The position numbers and the translations under genes were made by a program. Under the pieces are notes generated by a model. That model worked only from the letters and a program-made list of their open reading frames with translations. It was not told the origin of the DNA and did no database searches. A DNA stretch of 64,000 bases, taken from contig JADJOM010000003.1 of NCBI GenBank assembly GCA_016713785.1, forward strand, positions 1,445,501 to 1,509,500, in the 5' to 3' direction. This DNA is from Gemmatimonadota bacterium (GTDB lineage Bacteria; Gemmatimonadota; Gemmatimonadetes; Gemmatimonadales; GWC2-71-9). Position 1 is the stretch's first letter, and each line of letters starts with the position of its first letter. This document shows, one piece after another, positions 28,241-38,469 of the stretch.

Positions 28241-30282
28241 TGCGGCTGCTTCGGTTCGGAGGGATCCTGCTCCTGGGTCTGGTGGTGGCACCGCTTGCCG
28301 AGGGCCGCGGATCGCGGCTCGAGGGCCAGGTCTCCCCTGGCCCGCTGGCGAAGCCACACGCGGAGCTGGAGGGCACGCTCAAGTGCACCAAGTGCCACGG
28401 GGGCGGCAACGCGGGGATGAAGGAACGCTGCCTGAGCTGCCACAAGGACATCGGCTGGCTGGCGGAACGGAACCGGGGGTTCCATGGCGGGCGGGCCACC
28501 AAGGCGGCCACCTGCGCCTCCTGCCACCCCGACCACGCCGGCCTCGACTTCCCGATGGTGAAGTGGCCCGACGGCAGCGCGGAGCGCTTCGACCACCTGC
28601 GGGCCGGGTGGGAGCTGGAGCAGTCCCACGCCGAGCTCAAGTGCGAGGAGTGCCACGTCACGAAGCTGCAGGTCTCCCCCGCCTCCCGGCTCACGGCGCG
28701 GAAGACCGGCACCGGATGGACCGGCCTCGAGACCGGCTGCACCGACTGCCACGAGGACATTCATCGCGGCGCGCTGGGCAAGAGCGCCGACTGCGTGAAG
28801 TGCCACGATGCCGGCAAGTGGACCGTCACGCCCGGCTTCGACCACGACACCACCGGCTACGCGCTCGACGGCAAGCACGAGAAGGTCACGTGCGACGACT
28901 GCCACCTGGCCCAGTCGCTGCGCCCGAAGCCGGACGGGCGGGGCCACCTGGTGCCGGTCTACCAGCCGGTGCCGCACGAGAGCTGCGCCGACTGCCACGC
29001 CGACGTGCACAAGGGGCAGTTCGGCCCGACCTGCACCGACTGCCACACCACGGTCGACTGGAAGCGGATCGACCGCGACCGCTTCAACCACGACAAGACC
29101 AAGTACCCGCTGCGGGCCAAGCACGCGGCGGTGAAGTGCGTGGACTGCCACGGGAACTTCTCCACGCCGGCCCTCAAGAAGCCGGCCTTCGCCACCTGCG
29201 GGGCCTGCCACAAGGACGCCCACAACAAGACGGCCACCCTCGCCGGCCAGGTGGTGGATTGCGAGAAGTGCCACAACGTGAGCGGGTTCACGCCCTCCAC
29301 CTACACCGTGGCCCAGCACCGGACCAGCAAGTACGCCCTGGAGGGCAAGCACCAGACGGTCAAGTGCACCAGCTGCCATGGCCAGGCCGCGACGCCCGCG
29401 CTCGCCGCGCGGTGGGGCACCTCGAAGGTGATCCTGCGGCCGGCGTTCGCCCGCTGCCTCGACTGCCATGCCGACGACCACGGGGGGCAGCTGGCCGCCC
29501 AGCCCGACAAGGGCGAGTGCGCGGACTGCCACAAGGTGGACGGCTGGACGCCGAGCACCTACGACCGGGTGCGGCACGGCCGGCTCAAGCTGGCCCTCGA
29601 GGGGCGGCACGCCGACGTCGAGTGCCGCGCCTGCCATGGGACCGACCGCAAGTCCCTGCCCCCGATCGCCACCCCGGCCAGGCTCGGCAAGGCGACGTTC
29701 CTGTTCAAGGTGCCGGAGATCGAGTGCACCGCGTGCCACGTGGACCCGCACGAGGGGCGGTTCGCCGCGCGCGGCGCCCGCCCGAAGGTCCAGGGGTGCG
29801 CGGCCTGCCATGACACCCGGGTGTTCACGCCCTCGACGGCGGGGATCGACGCGCACAAGGACTTCGGCTTTGCGCTCAACGGCGCCCACCGGGCCACGCC
29901 CTGCGCCGCCTGCCACAAGGAGCTGGAGCGCCGGCCGCCGGGGCGCCGGTCCTCGCTGGTCCGGGCCGGCAGCACCTTCGGGGTGCTGCGGCTGGAGGCC
30001 AAGAAGACCTGCGTGGACTGCCACGAGACCGTCCACGGGACCCAGTTCGACGCGCGGAAGGACAAGGGCGCCTGTGACGCCTGTCACGGCGAGGATGCCT
30101 TCGTCCCTGCCAACACGTTCAACCACGATCGCGACGCGACCTTCAAGCTGCGGGGCGGCCACGAAGGCGTCCCCTGCAACCGCTGTCACCCCTCGGACCT
30201 CACCAGCACCGACCCGAAACGGCTGATTTACCGGCCGGTCCAGGGCAAGTGCGAGAGTTGCCACGGCAAGGAGCCCAAATGA
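28240..30282 (+). CDS. 23-haem cytochrome c
   Basis: The ATG at 28240 overlaps the upstream stop (TGATG); a GTG at 28237 is the alternative. The 680-residue exported protein has 23 CXXCH motifs spread along its entire length. They mostly fall in recurring blocks: a strand such as FNHDKTKYPLRAKH followed by CVDCH, or YALEGKHQTVKC followed by TSCH, which resembles the repeat in the next gene. Arg/Lys content is high. It is expected in the periplasm, carrying electrons between the b-type membrane protein and the outer-membrane parts. Confidence 0.93.
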   Translation: MRLLRFGGILLLGLVVAPLAEGRGSRLEGQVSPGPLAKPHAELEGTLKCTKCHGGGNAGMKERCLSCHKDIGWLAERNRGFHGGRATKAATCASCHPDHAGLDFPMVKWPDGSAERFDHLRAGWELEQSHAELKCEECHVTKLQVSPASRLTARKTGTGWTGLETGCTDCHEDIHRGALGKSADCVKCHDAGKWTVTPGFDHDTTGYALDGKHEKVTCDDCHLAQSLRPKPDGRGHLVPVYQPVPHESCADCHADVHKGQFGPTCTDCHTTVDWKRIDRDRFNHDKTKYPLRAKHAAVKCVDCHGNFSTPALKKPAFATCGACHKDAHNKTATLAGQVVDCEKCHNVSGFTPSTYTVAQHRTSKYALEGKHQTVKCTSCHGQAATPALAARWGTSKVILRPAFARCLDCHADDHGGQLAAQPDKGECADCHKVDGWTPSTYDRVRHGRLKLALEGRHADVECRACHGTDRKSLPPIATPARLGKATFLFKVPEIECTACHVDPHEGRFAARGARPKVQGCAACHDTRVFTPSTAGIDAHKDFGFALNGAHRATPCAACHKELERRPPGRRSSLVRAGSTFGVLRLEAKKTCVDCHETVHGTQFDARKDKGACDACHGEDAFVPANTFNHDRDATFKLRGGHEGVPCNRCHPSDLTSTDPKRLIYRPVQGKCESCHGKEPK

Positions 30283-32840
30283 GGCCTCTCTTCCTGCTGG
30301 GCCTGGCGCTGGCCCTCGCCGCCCCCCTCGCGGCCCAGGACCGGACCCGTTCGCCGCATGGCGAGCTCGCGCTCGAGTGCGAGACCTGCCACCGGTCCGA
30401 TGGCTGGACGCCGGCCAAGATCAGCCGGGTGTTCGACCACTCCCGGTACGGCTTCCCGCTGGTCGGGGCCCACAAGACCTCCAGCTGCCGCAGCTGCCAT
30501 GAGGGGCTCGACTTCAAGGAAGCGACCACCACCTGCGCCAGCTGCCACCAGGACGTGCACCGGGGCGAGCTCGGCGCGGACTGCACCCGCTGCCACACGC
30601 CGCGCAGCTTCCTGGACCGTTCCACCATGACCCGGGCCCACCAGTCCACCCGCTTCCCGCTGGAGGGGGGGCACCTCACCACCGACTGCACCAACTGCCA
30701 CAAGCCGACCGACCAGGGGCGGATGCAGTTCGTGGCCATGTCGGCCGACTGCTGGAGCTGCCACCAGCCGCAGTTCACCGCGGCGAAGGCGCCGGACCAC
30801 GTGGCCAGCGGCATGCCCCACGACTGCTCCGGGTGCCACAACACCGTGATGTGGGGCCGGGGCAAGTTCAACCACGACGCCACCCGGTTCCCGCTGACCG
30901 GCGCGCATCGCGCCGCGGTCTGCACCGAGTGCCACACCAACGGGCGCTACCAGGGCACCCCGCTCACCTGCGTGGACTGCCACCAGACCCAGTTCGACCG
31001 GAGCACCCAGCCCAACCACCGGCAGGCGGGCTTCACCACCGATTGCGTGGGCTGCCACGTCACCACCGCCTGGAACACCGGCTTCGACCACGGGAAGACC
31101 CAGTTCCCGCTCAACGGCGCCCACAGCGCGGTGACCTGCCAGCAGTGCCACGGCGACGGGATCTACGGCGGCCGGCCCACCACCTGCGTGAGCTGCCACC
31201 AGACCGACTACAACAACACGACGACGCCCAAGCACAGCAGCGCGGGCTTCCCCACGGACTGCCAGGCCTGCCACACCGAGGTGGTCTGGGCCGGCGCGGT
31301 CTACAACCACGACGCCACCCAGTTCCCGCTCACCGGCGCCCACAAGGCCACCACCTGCGCCCAGTGCCACGGGGACGGGATCTACAAGGGCAAGCCGACG
31401 GCCTGCTCCGCCTGTCACCAGGCCGACTACACCGCCACCACCAACCCGAAGCACACCACGCCGGCGTTCCCGAGCACCTGCGCCACCTGCCACACGACCG
31501 TCGCCTGGCTGGGCGCGACGATCAATCACGACCTGACCCGGTTCCCGCTGACCGGGAACCACCGGGCGGCCACCTGCGACCAGTGCCACAAGAACGGGCA
31601 GTACGCCGGCACGCCCATGACCTGCGTGAGCTGCCACCAGGCCGAGTTCAACGCCACCACCAACCCGAACCACACCACCGCCGGCTTCCCGACGGACTGC
31701 CAGGCGTGCCACACCTCGACCACGCTGTGGACCGGGGCGGTGTTCAACCACGACGCGACCCAGTTCCCGCTCACCGGCGCCCACAAGGCCACGACCTGCG
31801 CCCAGTGCCACAGTGACGGCGTGTACAACGGCAAGTCGACCGCCTGCGCGAGCTGCCACCAGGCGGACTACAACGGCACCACCAACCCGAAGCACACCCA
31901 GCCGTCGTTCCCGACGAACTGCACCGCGTGCCATACCACCACGTCGTGGCTGGGGGCGACCTTCAACCACAGCCTGACGGCCTTCCCGCTGACCGGCGCC
32001 CACCAGGCCACGCTCTGCGCCGACTGCCACACCAACGGGATCTACACCGGCACGCCCAGCACCTGCATCGGGTGCCACCAGGCGGACTACAACACCACCA
32101 CCAACCCGCCGCACGGCGCGGCCGGGTTCTCGACCACGTGCACGTCGTGCCACAGCACCAACCAGTGGACCGGGGCCATCTTCAACCACGGCGCCACCCA
32201 GTTCCCGCTGACCGGGGCCCACGTGACCACGGCCTGCAGCGGCTGCCACGCCGACGGCGTCTACAACGGCAAGCCGACGACCTGCATCAGCTGCCACCAG
32301 ACCGACTTCAACACCACGACCAACCCGCCGCACCAGGCCGCCGGGTTCTCGACGACGTGCACCCCGTGCCACACGACCACCACCTGGGTGGGCGGGACCT
32401 TCAACCACAGCACCACCCAGTTCCCGCTGACGGGCGCCCACACCACGACGGCCTGCAGCGCCTGCCACGCCGACGGGGTCTACAATGGCAAGCCCACCAC
32501 CTGCGTGAGCTGCCACCAGACGGACTACAACCAGACCACCAACCCGAACCACACGGCGTCGGGCTTCTCGAACAACTGCGTCTCCTGCCATACCACCACC
32601 ACCTGGCTCGGCGCCACGTTCGATCACGACGGGCAGTTCTTCCCGATCTACAGCGGGAAGCACAAGAACAAGTGGAGCACCTGCAGCGAATGCCACCAGG
32701 TGCCGACCGACTACGGCCAGTTCACCTGCCTGACCTGCCACGAGCACAACAAGAGCTCGATGGACAGCGAGCACCGGGGCCGGTCGGGGTACGCGTACAT
32801 CAGCACGGAGTGCCTGCGATGCCATCCTCGCGGTTCCTGA
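30279..32840 (+). CDS. 34-haem repeat cytochrome c
   Basis: ATG at 30279 overlapping the previous stop (ATGA); 853 residues with a signal peptide (MRPLFLLGLALALAAPLAAQ). I count 34 CXXCH motifs. Residues 197-780 are eight contiguous repeats of exactly 73 residues, each with three haem motifs (24 haems). The flanks hold seven N-terminal and three C-terminal motifs. Each unit begins like FNHDATQFPLTGAHKATTC and ends like CHTTTTWLGAT. Thr, Asn and Gly dominate the repeats, unlike the Lys-rich 23-haem protein, suggesting an exposed, extended, surface filament-like molecule. It overlaps the barrel gene by 22 nt. No close named homologue is known to me. Confidence 0.94.
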   Translation: MRPLFLLGLALALAAPLAAQDRTRSPHGELALECETCHRSDGWTPAKISRVFDHSRYGFPLVGAHKTSSCRSCHEGLDFKEATTTCASCHQDVHRGELGADCTRCHTPRSFLDRSTMTRAHQSTRFPLEGGHLTTDCTNCHKPTDQGRMQFVAMSADCWSCHQPQFTAAKAPDHVASGMPHDCSGCHNTVMWGRGKFNHDATRFPLTGAHRAAVCTECHTNGRYQGTPLTCVDCHQTQFDRSTQPNHRQAGFTTDCVGCHVTTAWNTGFDHGKTQFPLNGAHSAVTCQQCHGDGIYGGRPTTCVSCHQTDYNNTTTPKHSSAGFPTDCQACHTEVVWAGAVYNHDATQFPLTGAHKATTCAQCHGDGIYKGKPTACSACHQADYTATTNPKHTTPAFPSTCATCHTTVAWLGATINHDLTRFPLTGNHRAATCDQCHKNGQYAGTPMTCVSCHQAEFNATTNPNHTTAGFPTDCQACHTSTTLWTGAVFNHDATQFPLTGAHKATTCAQCHSDGVYNGKSTACASCHQADYNGTTNPKHTQPSFPTNCTACHTTTSWLGATFNHSLTAFPLTGAHQATLCADCHTNGIYTGTPSTCIGCHQADYNTTTNPPHGAAGFSTTCTSCHSTNQWTGAIFNHGATQFPLTGAHVTTACSGCHADGVYNGKPTTCISCHQTDFNTTTNPPHQAAGFSTTCTPCHTTTTWVGGTFNHSTTQFPLTGAHTTTACSACHADGVYNGKPTTCVSCHQTDYNQTTNPNHTASGFSNNCVSCHTTTTWLGATFDHDGQFFPIYSGKHKNKWSTCSECHQVPTDYGQFTCLTCHEHNKSSMDSEHRGRSGYAYISTECLRCHPRGS
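30867..32618 (+). repeat. Eight 219-bp tandem repeats inside the 34-haem gene
   Basis: Eight in-frame units of 73 codons (1752 nt in total, no length change between units) encode the three-haem module. Units begin at the F/Y/I-x-H triplet before T-x-F-P-L. Protein identity between neighbouring units is high (for example FNHDATQFPLTGAHKATTCA occurs with only one first-residue difference in two units). The invariant length and third-position differences suggest old duplications under selection rather than a very recent expansion. Confidence 0.93.
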
Positions 32841-34420
32841 GGCGCGCCGCCTCCGGTCTTGCCCTCGCCGGGCTGCTGCTCGCCGCCGCCGGGCTCCGCC
32901 CGCTGGCGGCGCAGGACAGCAGCGCCGTCCGCACCACCACGGTCACCTACCTGGCCGGGACCTCGATCTACGTCGGCGCCGGCCGCGCCGACGGCCTGGT
33001 CGAGGGGCAGGAGCTCCAGGTGCTGCGCCGGGACGCGGTGGCGGCCACCCTCCGGGTGGTGTTCCTCTCCTCCCGGCAGGCCTCCTGCACCGTCATCAGC
33101 GGCGCCACCGACATCCTGGTGGGCGAGCTCGTCCGCTACATCCCGAGCCAGCCCTCCGCAACGACGCCCACGACGGCTGCCGCCACGCCCCGGCGGCAGG
33201 GCGCGCGCCGGCTGAGCGGCCCGGGCATCCACGGCCGGGTGGGCGCCCGCTACTTCGTGGCCAAGGAGGACTCCACCAACAGCGGCTTCAGCCAGCCCAA
33301 CGCCGACCTGCGCCTCGACGGGCAGCGGATCGGCGGCAGCCCGATCGGCCTGGCGGTGGACCTGCGCACGCGGCGCACGACGACGACGCGCGCCGACGGC
33401 TCCAGCGCCGTGGACGGGCACACCCGGGTGTACCAGGCCGCGCTGCACTGGAACGCCCCCGGCGCGCGCTTCCATACCGTGCTCGGCCGGCAGTACCTCA
33501 CGGCGGTCACTTCTATCAGCCTGTTCGACGGCGGCCTGGTGGAGCTCAACGGCTCCCGGTTCTCCTTCGGCGCCTTCGGCGGCATGGAGCCGGAGCCGGT
33601 GGATCTCGGCTTCTCGAGCGACATCCAGGACTTCGGCGCCTACACCCAGTTCCACAGCCGGCCGGGCAGCCCGAATATCTGGGCGCTCACCACCGGCGCG
33701 GTCGGGTCCTACGCCAGCGGCAAGGCCAACCGCGAGTTCGGGTTCGCGCAGCTGTCGGTGAGCACCCGGCCGCTCTCCATCTACGCCCTGCAGGAAGTCG
33801 ACTACTACCGGGACTGGAAGGTCGCCGCGGGGGAGAACTCGCTCTCCTGGACCAGCACCTACATCAGCACGTCGCTCCGGCCCTATCGGTGGCTCGCGTT
33901 CAACGGCTCCTACGACAACCGGCGCAATGTCCGGCTGTACCGGGACTTCCTGGACCCGGCCATCGCGTTCGACGACGCCTACCGGCAGGGGATCGCGGGA
34001 GGCATCTCGATCATCGGCCGACGCGTCCGGCTGGGGGGCGAGGTCCGGCGCTCCGACGGCGCCTCGGCCGGCAATGCCACCTCGTACAGCGGGACCTTCG
34101 GCATGGACCGGGTGACCCCGCTGCACCTGTCGTTCACCACCCGCGGCACGTGGTACACCAACCCCACGCTCGACGGCCAGCTCTACACGCTCCGGGTGGG
34201 CGCCGACCCCTGGCAGGCGATCCACGTCGACCTGAACGGGGGCCTGCGCCGCGAGGACAACCCGGCCGCCGGCACCAACATCCGCAAGTTCACCTGGTAT
34301 GGTCTCGACTTCGACGTGAGCCTGGCCCGCGCCTGGTTCATGTCGTTCTCCGCCCAGCGCGAGAACGGCCCCGACGGCAATACCAACCAGTTCTACGGCG
34401 GGATCACCTGGCGCTTCTAG
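32819..34420 (+). CDS. Outer-membrane beta-barrel of second conduit
   Basis: The ATG at 32819 lies 22 nt inside the 34-haem gene; 533 residues. A signal peptide ends near PLAAQ. Residues about 35-110 form a small beta domain (VEGQELQVLRRD, ATLRVVFLSSRQASC) that looks like an OB or SH3-type module. A Thr/Ala/Pro linker follows, then from residue 135 a barrel of some 18-22 strands ending FYGGITWRF, with the final Phe of outer-membrane proteins. It probably inserts or sheathes the cytochromes encoded just upstream. Confidence 0.85.
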   Translation: MPSSRFLRRAASGLALAGLLLAAAGLRPLAAQDSSAVRTTTVTYLAGTSIYVGAGRADGLVEGQELQVLRRDAVAATLRVVFLSSRQASCTVISGATDILVGELVRYIPSQPSATTPTTAAATPRRQGARRLSGPGIHGRVGARYFVAKEDSTNSGFSQPNADLRLDGQRIGGSPIGLAVDLRTRRTTTTRADGSSAVDGHTRVYQAALHWNAPGARFHTVLGRQYLTAVTSISLFDGGLVELNGSRFSFGAFGGMEPEPVDLGFSSDIQDFGAYTQFHSRPGSPNIWALTTGAVGSYASGKANREFGFAQLSVSTRPLSIYALQEVDYYRDWKVAAGENSLSWTSTYISTSLRPYRWLAFNGSYDNRRNVRLYRDFLDPAIAFDDAYRQGIAGGISIIGRRVRLGGEVRRSDGASAGNATSYSGTFGMDRVTPLHLSFTTRGTWYTNPTLDGQLYTLRVGADPWQAIHVDLNGGLRREDNPAAGTNIRKFTWYGLDFDVSLARAWFMSFSAQRENGPDGNTNQFYGGITWRF

Positions 34421-34445
34421 CGCTCCCCGGGACAGGTGTCACGTG

Positions 34446-34478
34446 ACGCGGGGCGGCCGGTGACCGGCCGCCCCGCGT
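34446..34478 (+). terminator. Terminator of the second cytochrome operon
   Basis: A perfect 15-bp stem (ACGCGGGGCGGCCGG / CCGGCCGCCCCGCGT) with a TGA loop lies 25 nt after the barrel gene and is followed by GTTTGGT. The gene on the other side is convergent, so the hairpin can serve both transcripts. Confidence 0.82.
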
Positions 34479-34503
34479 GTTTGGTGCCCGCCGCAATCAG
34501 GGC

Positions 34504-35425
34504 TCAGGCGCCGAGCAGCAACCCGATGCCCGCGCCCACGGCATAAAGCAGGAATGCCAGCAGCGCCTGGCCCTGCGCCGGGACGATCGCCGCCGTCACC
34601 TCGGGGCTCCGCAGCAGCGTCCGCACCGCGGCAACGGCCGGCGCGGCGGCCAGGAGCCCCAGCAGCAGCGGGAGTGGCATGCCGGCGATCGGCAGGAGCA
34701 GCGACCACAGCAGCGCCGATCCCACCACGAGCGCGAACAGCCGGCTGCCCCCCACCCGGCCCAGGCGGACCACCAGGGGTGCGCTTGCCGCTGCCCCGGT
34801 CCGCCAGGTAGTCCGGGAACTCATTGATGATGAGGAAGGCGCCGATCAGGAGCCCCAGCGGAATCCCCAGCACCATGATCCCGACCGGCAGTTCACCCCG
34901 CTGGACCAGGTAGGCGCCGGCCGCGATCAGGGGCCCGTAGCACAACGCCACGGCGAGCTCCCCCAGGCCCCGATAGGCGAGCCGGAGGGGCGGCGCGTGG
35001 TAGAAGTACGCGCAGGCCACCCCGGCCAGGCCGATCCACAGGACCCGCGGCTCCCGGAAAGCAACGATGCCAAGACCTGCCGCCACCGAGAGGGCGTAGC
35101 CGGCCACCGCGATCGCCCAGGTCTCGCCCCGCGAGAGGAGGCCGTCCACCAGCACCCGCTTCCCACCCGAGAAGGGGCTCCGGTCCTCGGGCCGGATGGC
35201 GAGGTCGGTCCCCGAGTCGTAGTCGAAGACCTCTCCGGAGGCATTCTTGGCCACTTCCAGCGCGAAGATGCCGGCCACCGTGACCGCCAGCCAACCCCAG
35301 TGCAGTGGCCCGCCCGCCGCCGCGGCCGCGGCGCCGAGGAAGAGGGAGGCAAATGAGGCCAGGGAGATCTTGGGGTCGGCGAGGCGCCAGAAACCGGCGC
35401 CGAAGCTGCGGGTCGTCTCAGGCAT
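34504..35425 (-). CDS. UbiA/MenA-family prenyltransferase (frameshifted)
   Basis: About 307 residues when read through one frameshift. The first frame has the prenyl-diphosphate site NASGEVFDYDSGTD and then NEFPDYLADRGSGKRT. There it leaves the family pattern, and the next frame continues exactly as expected (LVVRLGRVGGSRLFALVV). The break is in a four-G run at 34776-34779 (plus strand); removing one base restores KRTLVVRLGR. The family attaches polyprenyl chains to aromatic acids. The Asp pattern and GKRT motif are closest to MenA-like enzymes of menaquinone synthesis, which would suit the electron-transfer island. Either a sequencing indel or a recent loss. Confidence 0.78.
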
Positions 35426-35428
35426 GGT

Positions 35429-36909
35429 TCAGGAAGGGTGGCGGGCCCAGGCCAGGGTGGCGCCGACGGCACGGCGCCAACCCTCCCAGCGGAGGGCGCG
35501 GCCCGCCTCATCGAGCTGGGGCTCGAAGCGGGCGAAGCGGCGGTGGGAAAGAAAGTCGTCGACGGAGCGCCAGACGCCGAGTGCCAGGCCGGCCAGCCCG
35601 GCCGCGCCCAGCGCGGTGGTCTCGACATTGTCCGGGCGCTCCACCGGGACGCCGAGAAGGTCCGCCTGGCATTGCATCAGCCAGTCATTGGCGGCGGCGC
35701 CGCCGTCCACCCGCAGGGCGGGCACGTCGAGGTGGGCGTCGGCGGTCATGGCGTGCAGCAGGTCGGCGCTGGAAAAGGCCATGGCCTCGAGCGCCGCGCG
35801 GACCAGGTGCGCCCGCGAGGTGCCCCGGGTCAGGCCGACGATCGTGCCCCGCGCCTCGGCCTCCCAATGCGGCGAACCGAGCCCGACGAAGGCCGGCACG
35901 AAGTACACCCGCCGGTGTCGGAGACGCTCCGCGCGAGGCCCTCGGTCTCCGACGCGCGGGCCACCAGTCCCAGGCCATCGCGCAGCCACTGCACCGCCGC
36001 CCCCGCGATGAACACGCTCCCCTCGAGCGCGTAGGCGGGCTCGCCCCGCGGGCCGGCCGCCGCCGTGAGCAGCAGCCCATGCTCCGAGGCCGGCATCCGC
36101 TGGCCGGTGTAGGTCAGGAGGAAGGCCCCGGTGCCATAGGTGTTCTTGGCCTGCCCCTCGCCCACGCACCCCTGGCCGAAGAGCGCCGCCTGCTGGTCGC
36201 CCGCGAGGCCGGCCACCGGCAGGCTCAGGCCGAGGTGCTCCGGATCGGTCATCCCCACCACGCCGGCGGAGGCCACCACCCCTGGCAGGATCTCCCGAGG
36301 CACGCCGAAGAGCTCGAGCAGCTCCGGCGACCAGTCCCGCGCCGCCAGGTCATACAGCAGGGTGCGGGAGGCGTTGGTATGGTCGGTCACGTGGACCCGG
36401 CCGCCCGTCAGGCGCGCCACGAGCCAGGCATCGATGGTCCCTGCCGCGAGTTCCCCCCGGCCGGCGCGCCGCGCGAGCGCGGCATCCTGCAGCAGGTACT
36501 CAAGCTTGGTGGCGGAGAAGTAGGGATCGAGCACCAGGCCGGTGCGCCGGCGCAGGCGAGCCTCGTGCCCCAGGGCCCGCAACGCGCGGCAGCGCTCCGC
36601 GGTGCGGCGGTCCTGCCACACGATGGCCGGCGCCACGGGGTGCAGGGTGGCGCGATCCCAGAGGACGATGGTCTCGCGCTGGTTGGTGATACCGAGGCCC
36701 ACGGGGCGCTCCCCCGCCGCGGCGATCGCCTCCCGGGCCGCCTCGAGGGTGATCCGGAAGATCTCCTCGGGGTCGTGCTCCACCCAGCCGGGTTGGGGGA
36801 AATGCTGGGTCACCTCACGGTACCCGCGGCCGAGGACCTGGCCGTCCTGGTGGATTACCAGGGCGGTGGACCCGGTGGTGCCCTGGTCGAGGGCAAGGAT
36901 CGCGGGCAT
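35429..36909 (-). CDS. glpK: Glycerol kinase (frameshifted)
   Basis: Phosphorylates glycerol to sn-glycerol 3-phosphate. The first frame covers LALDQGTTGSTALV, ITNQRETIVLWD, WQDRRTAERC and GDQQAALFGQGC, and runs to SVSDTGG. The next frame picks up at once with VYFVPAFVGLGSPHW and continues to the end, including RVDGGAAANDWLMQ. The break is at a C run at 35908-35910 (plus strand), where one base appears to be missing. Restored length would be about 493 residues, normal for GlpK. It lies 14 nt downstream of mtnA and 3 nt upstream of the prenyltransferase start. Confidence 0.85.
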
Positions 36910-36923
36910 GGGCTCGGCGCGGG

Positions 36924-37946
<1,023 letters not shown>

Positions 37947-38469
37947 GCCGGGAAGGTACCGCGCGGCCGCAGCGGGGGGGAGGCGTCCGCGGCCGCTACC
38001 TGCATGCGCCCGAGCCGGTCGGCGGCGCGCGTCGGCCGTTGGGGCGGGGCTGGCAACAGGGCCGCCGGGGGTGCAGCATCGTCTCTGCTCGGGCCGGGTT
38101 CGGGCGGGCAGAGTGAAGTGACCGGACGGGTGAAGCATCGCTCGCCAGCGGAGGGGCACCGCGAATCCATCGTGGTGGTTCGACTGTCAGCGATCTTGTC
38201 ATGCACGGCAAGCGATACACATCTAAGTACTTATGCAGTAATTGATTACAAAACATCACCTATCTCACAAGTCGTTGATCACCTGGAGAATCACCGGGAG
38301 GTGGGCGGTGATAGTTGCGCTCGGAATCGAGTCCCCGCCGACGGCGCCCGCCCACCGGGGGTGCAGTCCGCGCCTGCCGCCATCAGGCTGTCATCGCGAG
38401 CACACAAGGCGGCGGCGCGCTAATTTCCGCCACCGTTCCCACTCCGCTCCCCAGCGCCAGGACCCGGCC
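37947..38469. other. Intergenic region, 523 nt, between mtnA and enoyl-CoA hydratase
   Basis: This divergent spacer has a GC-rich half next to mtnA and an AT-richer stretch (about 38180-38300) that stands out from the window. The AT-rich part holds the palindrome TAAGTACTTA (38224-38233), an inverted repeat GTAAT-TG-ATTAC (38238-38249) and an 18-nt near-copy of a motif found upstream of the cytochrome b-like gene. No open frame here looks like a protein. I see no tRNA or clear terminator. Confidence 0.5.

Noticed and set aside
30867..32618. CRISPR-like or non-coding direct repeats
   Set aside because: The 219-bp units are contiguous, in frame and encode CXXCH modules; there are no spacers.
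28123..32825. Long antisense frames over the multihaem genes
   Set aside because: They mirror the repeated CXXCH codons and have no independent start, domain or codon logic.
37996..38259. Possible small minus-strand gene in the mtnA-hydratase spacer
   Set aside because: No ribosome-binding site, mixed composition and no recognisable features. Faint likeness to a frame at 27.1 kb comes from the shared 18-nt motif only.
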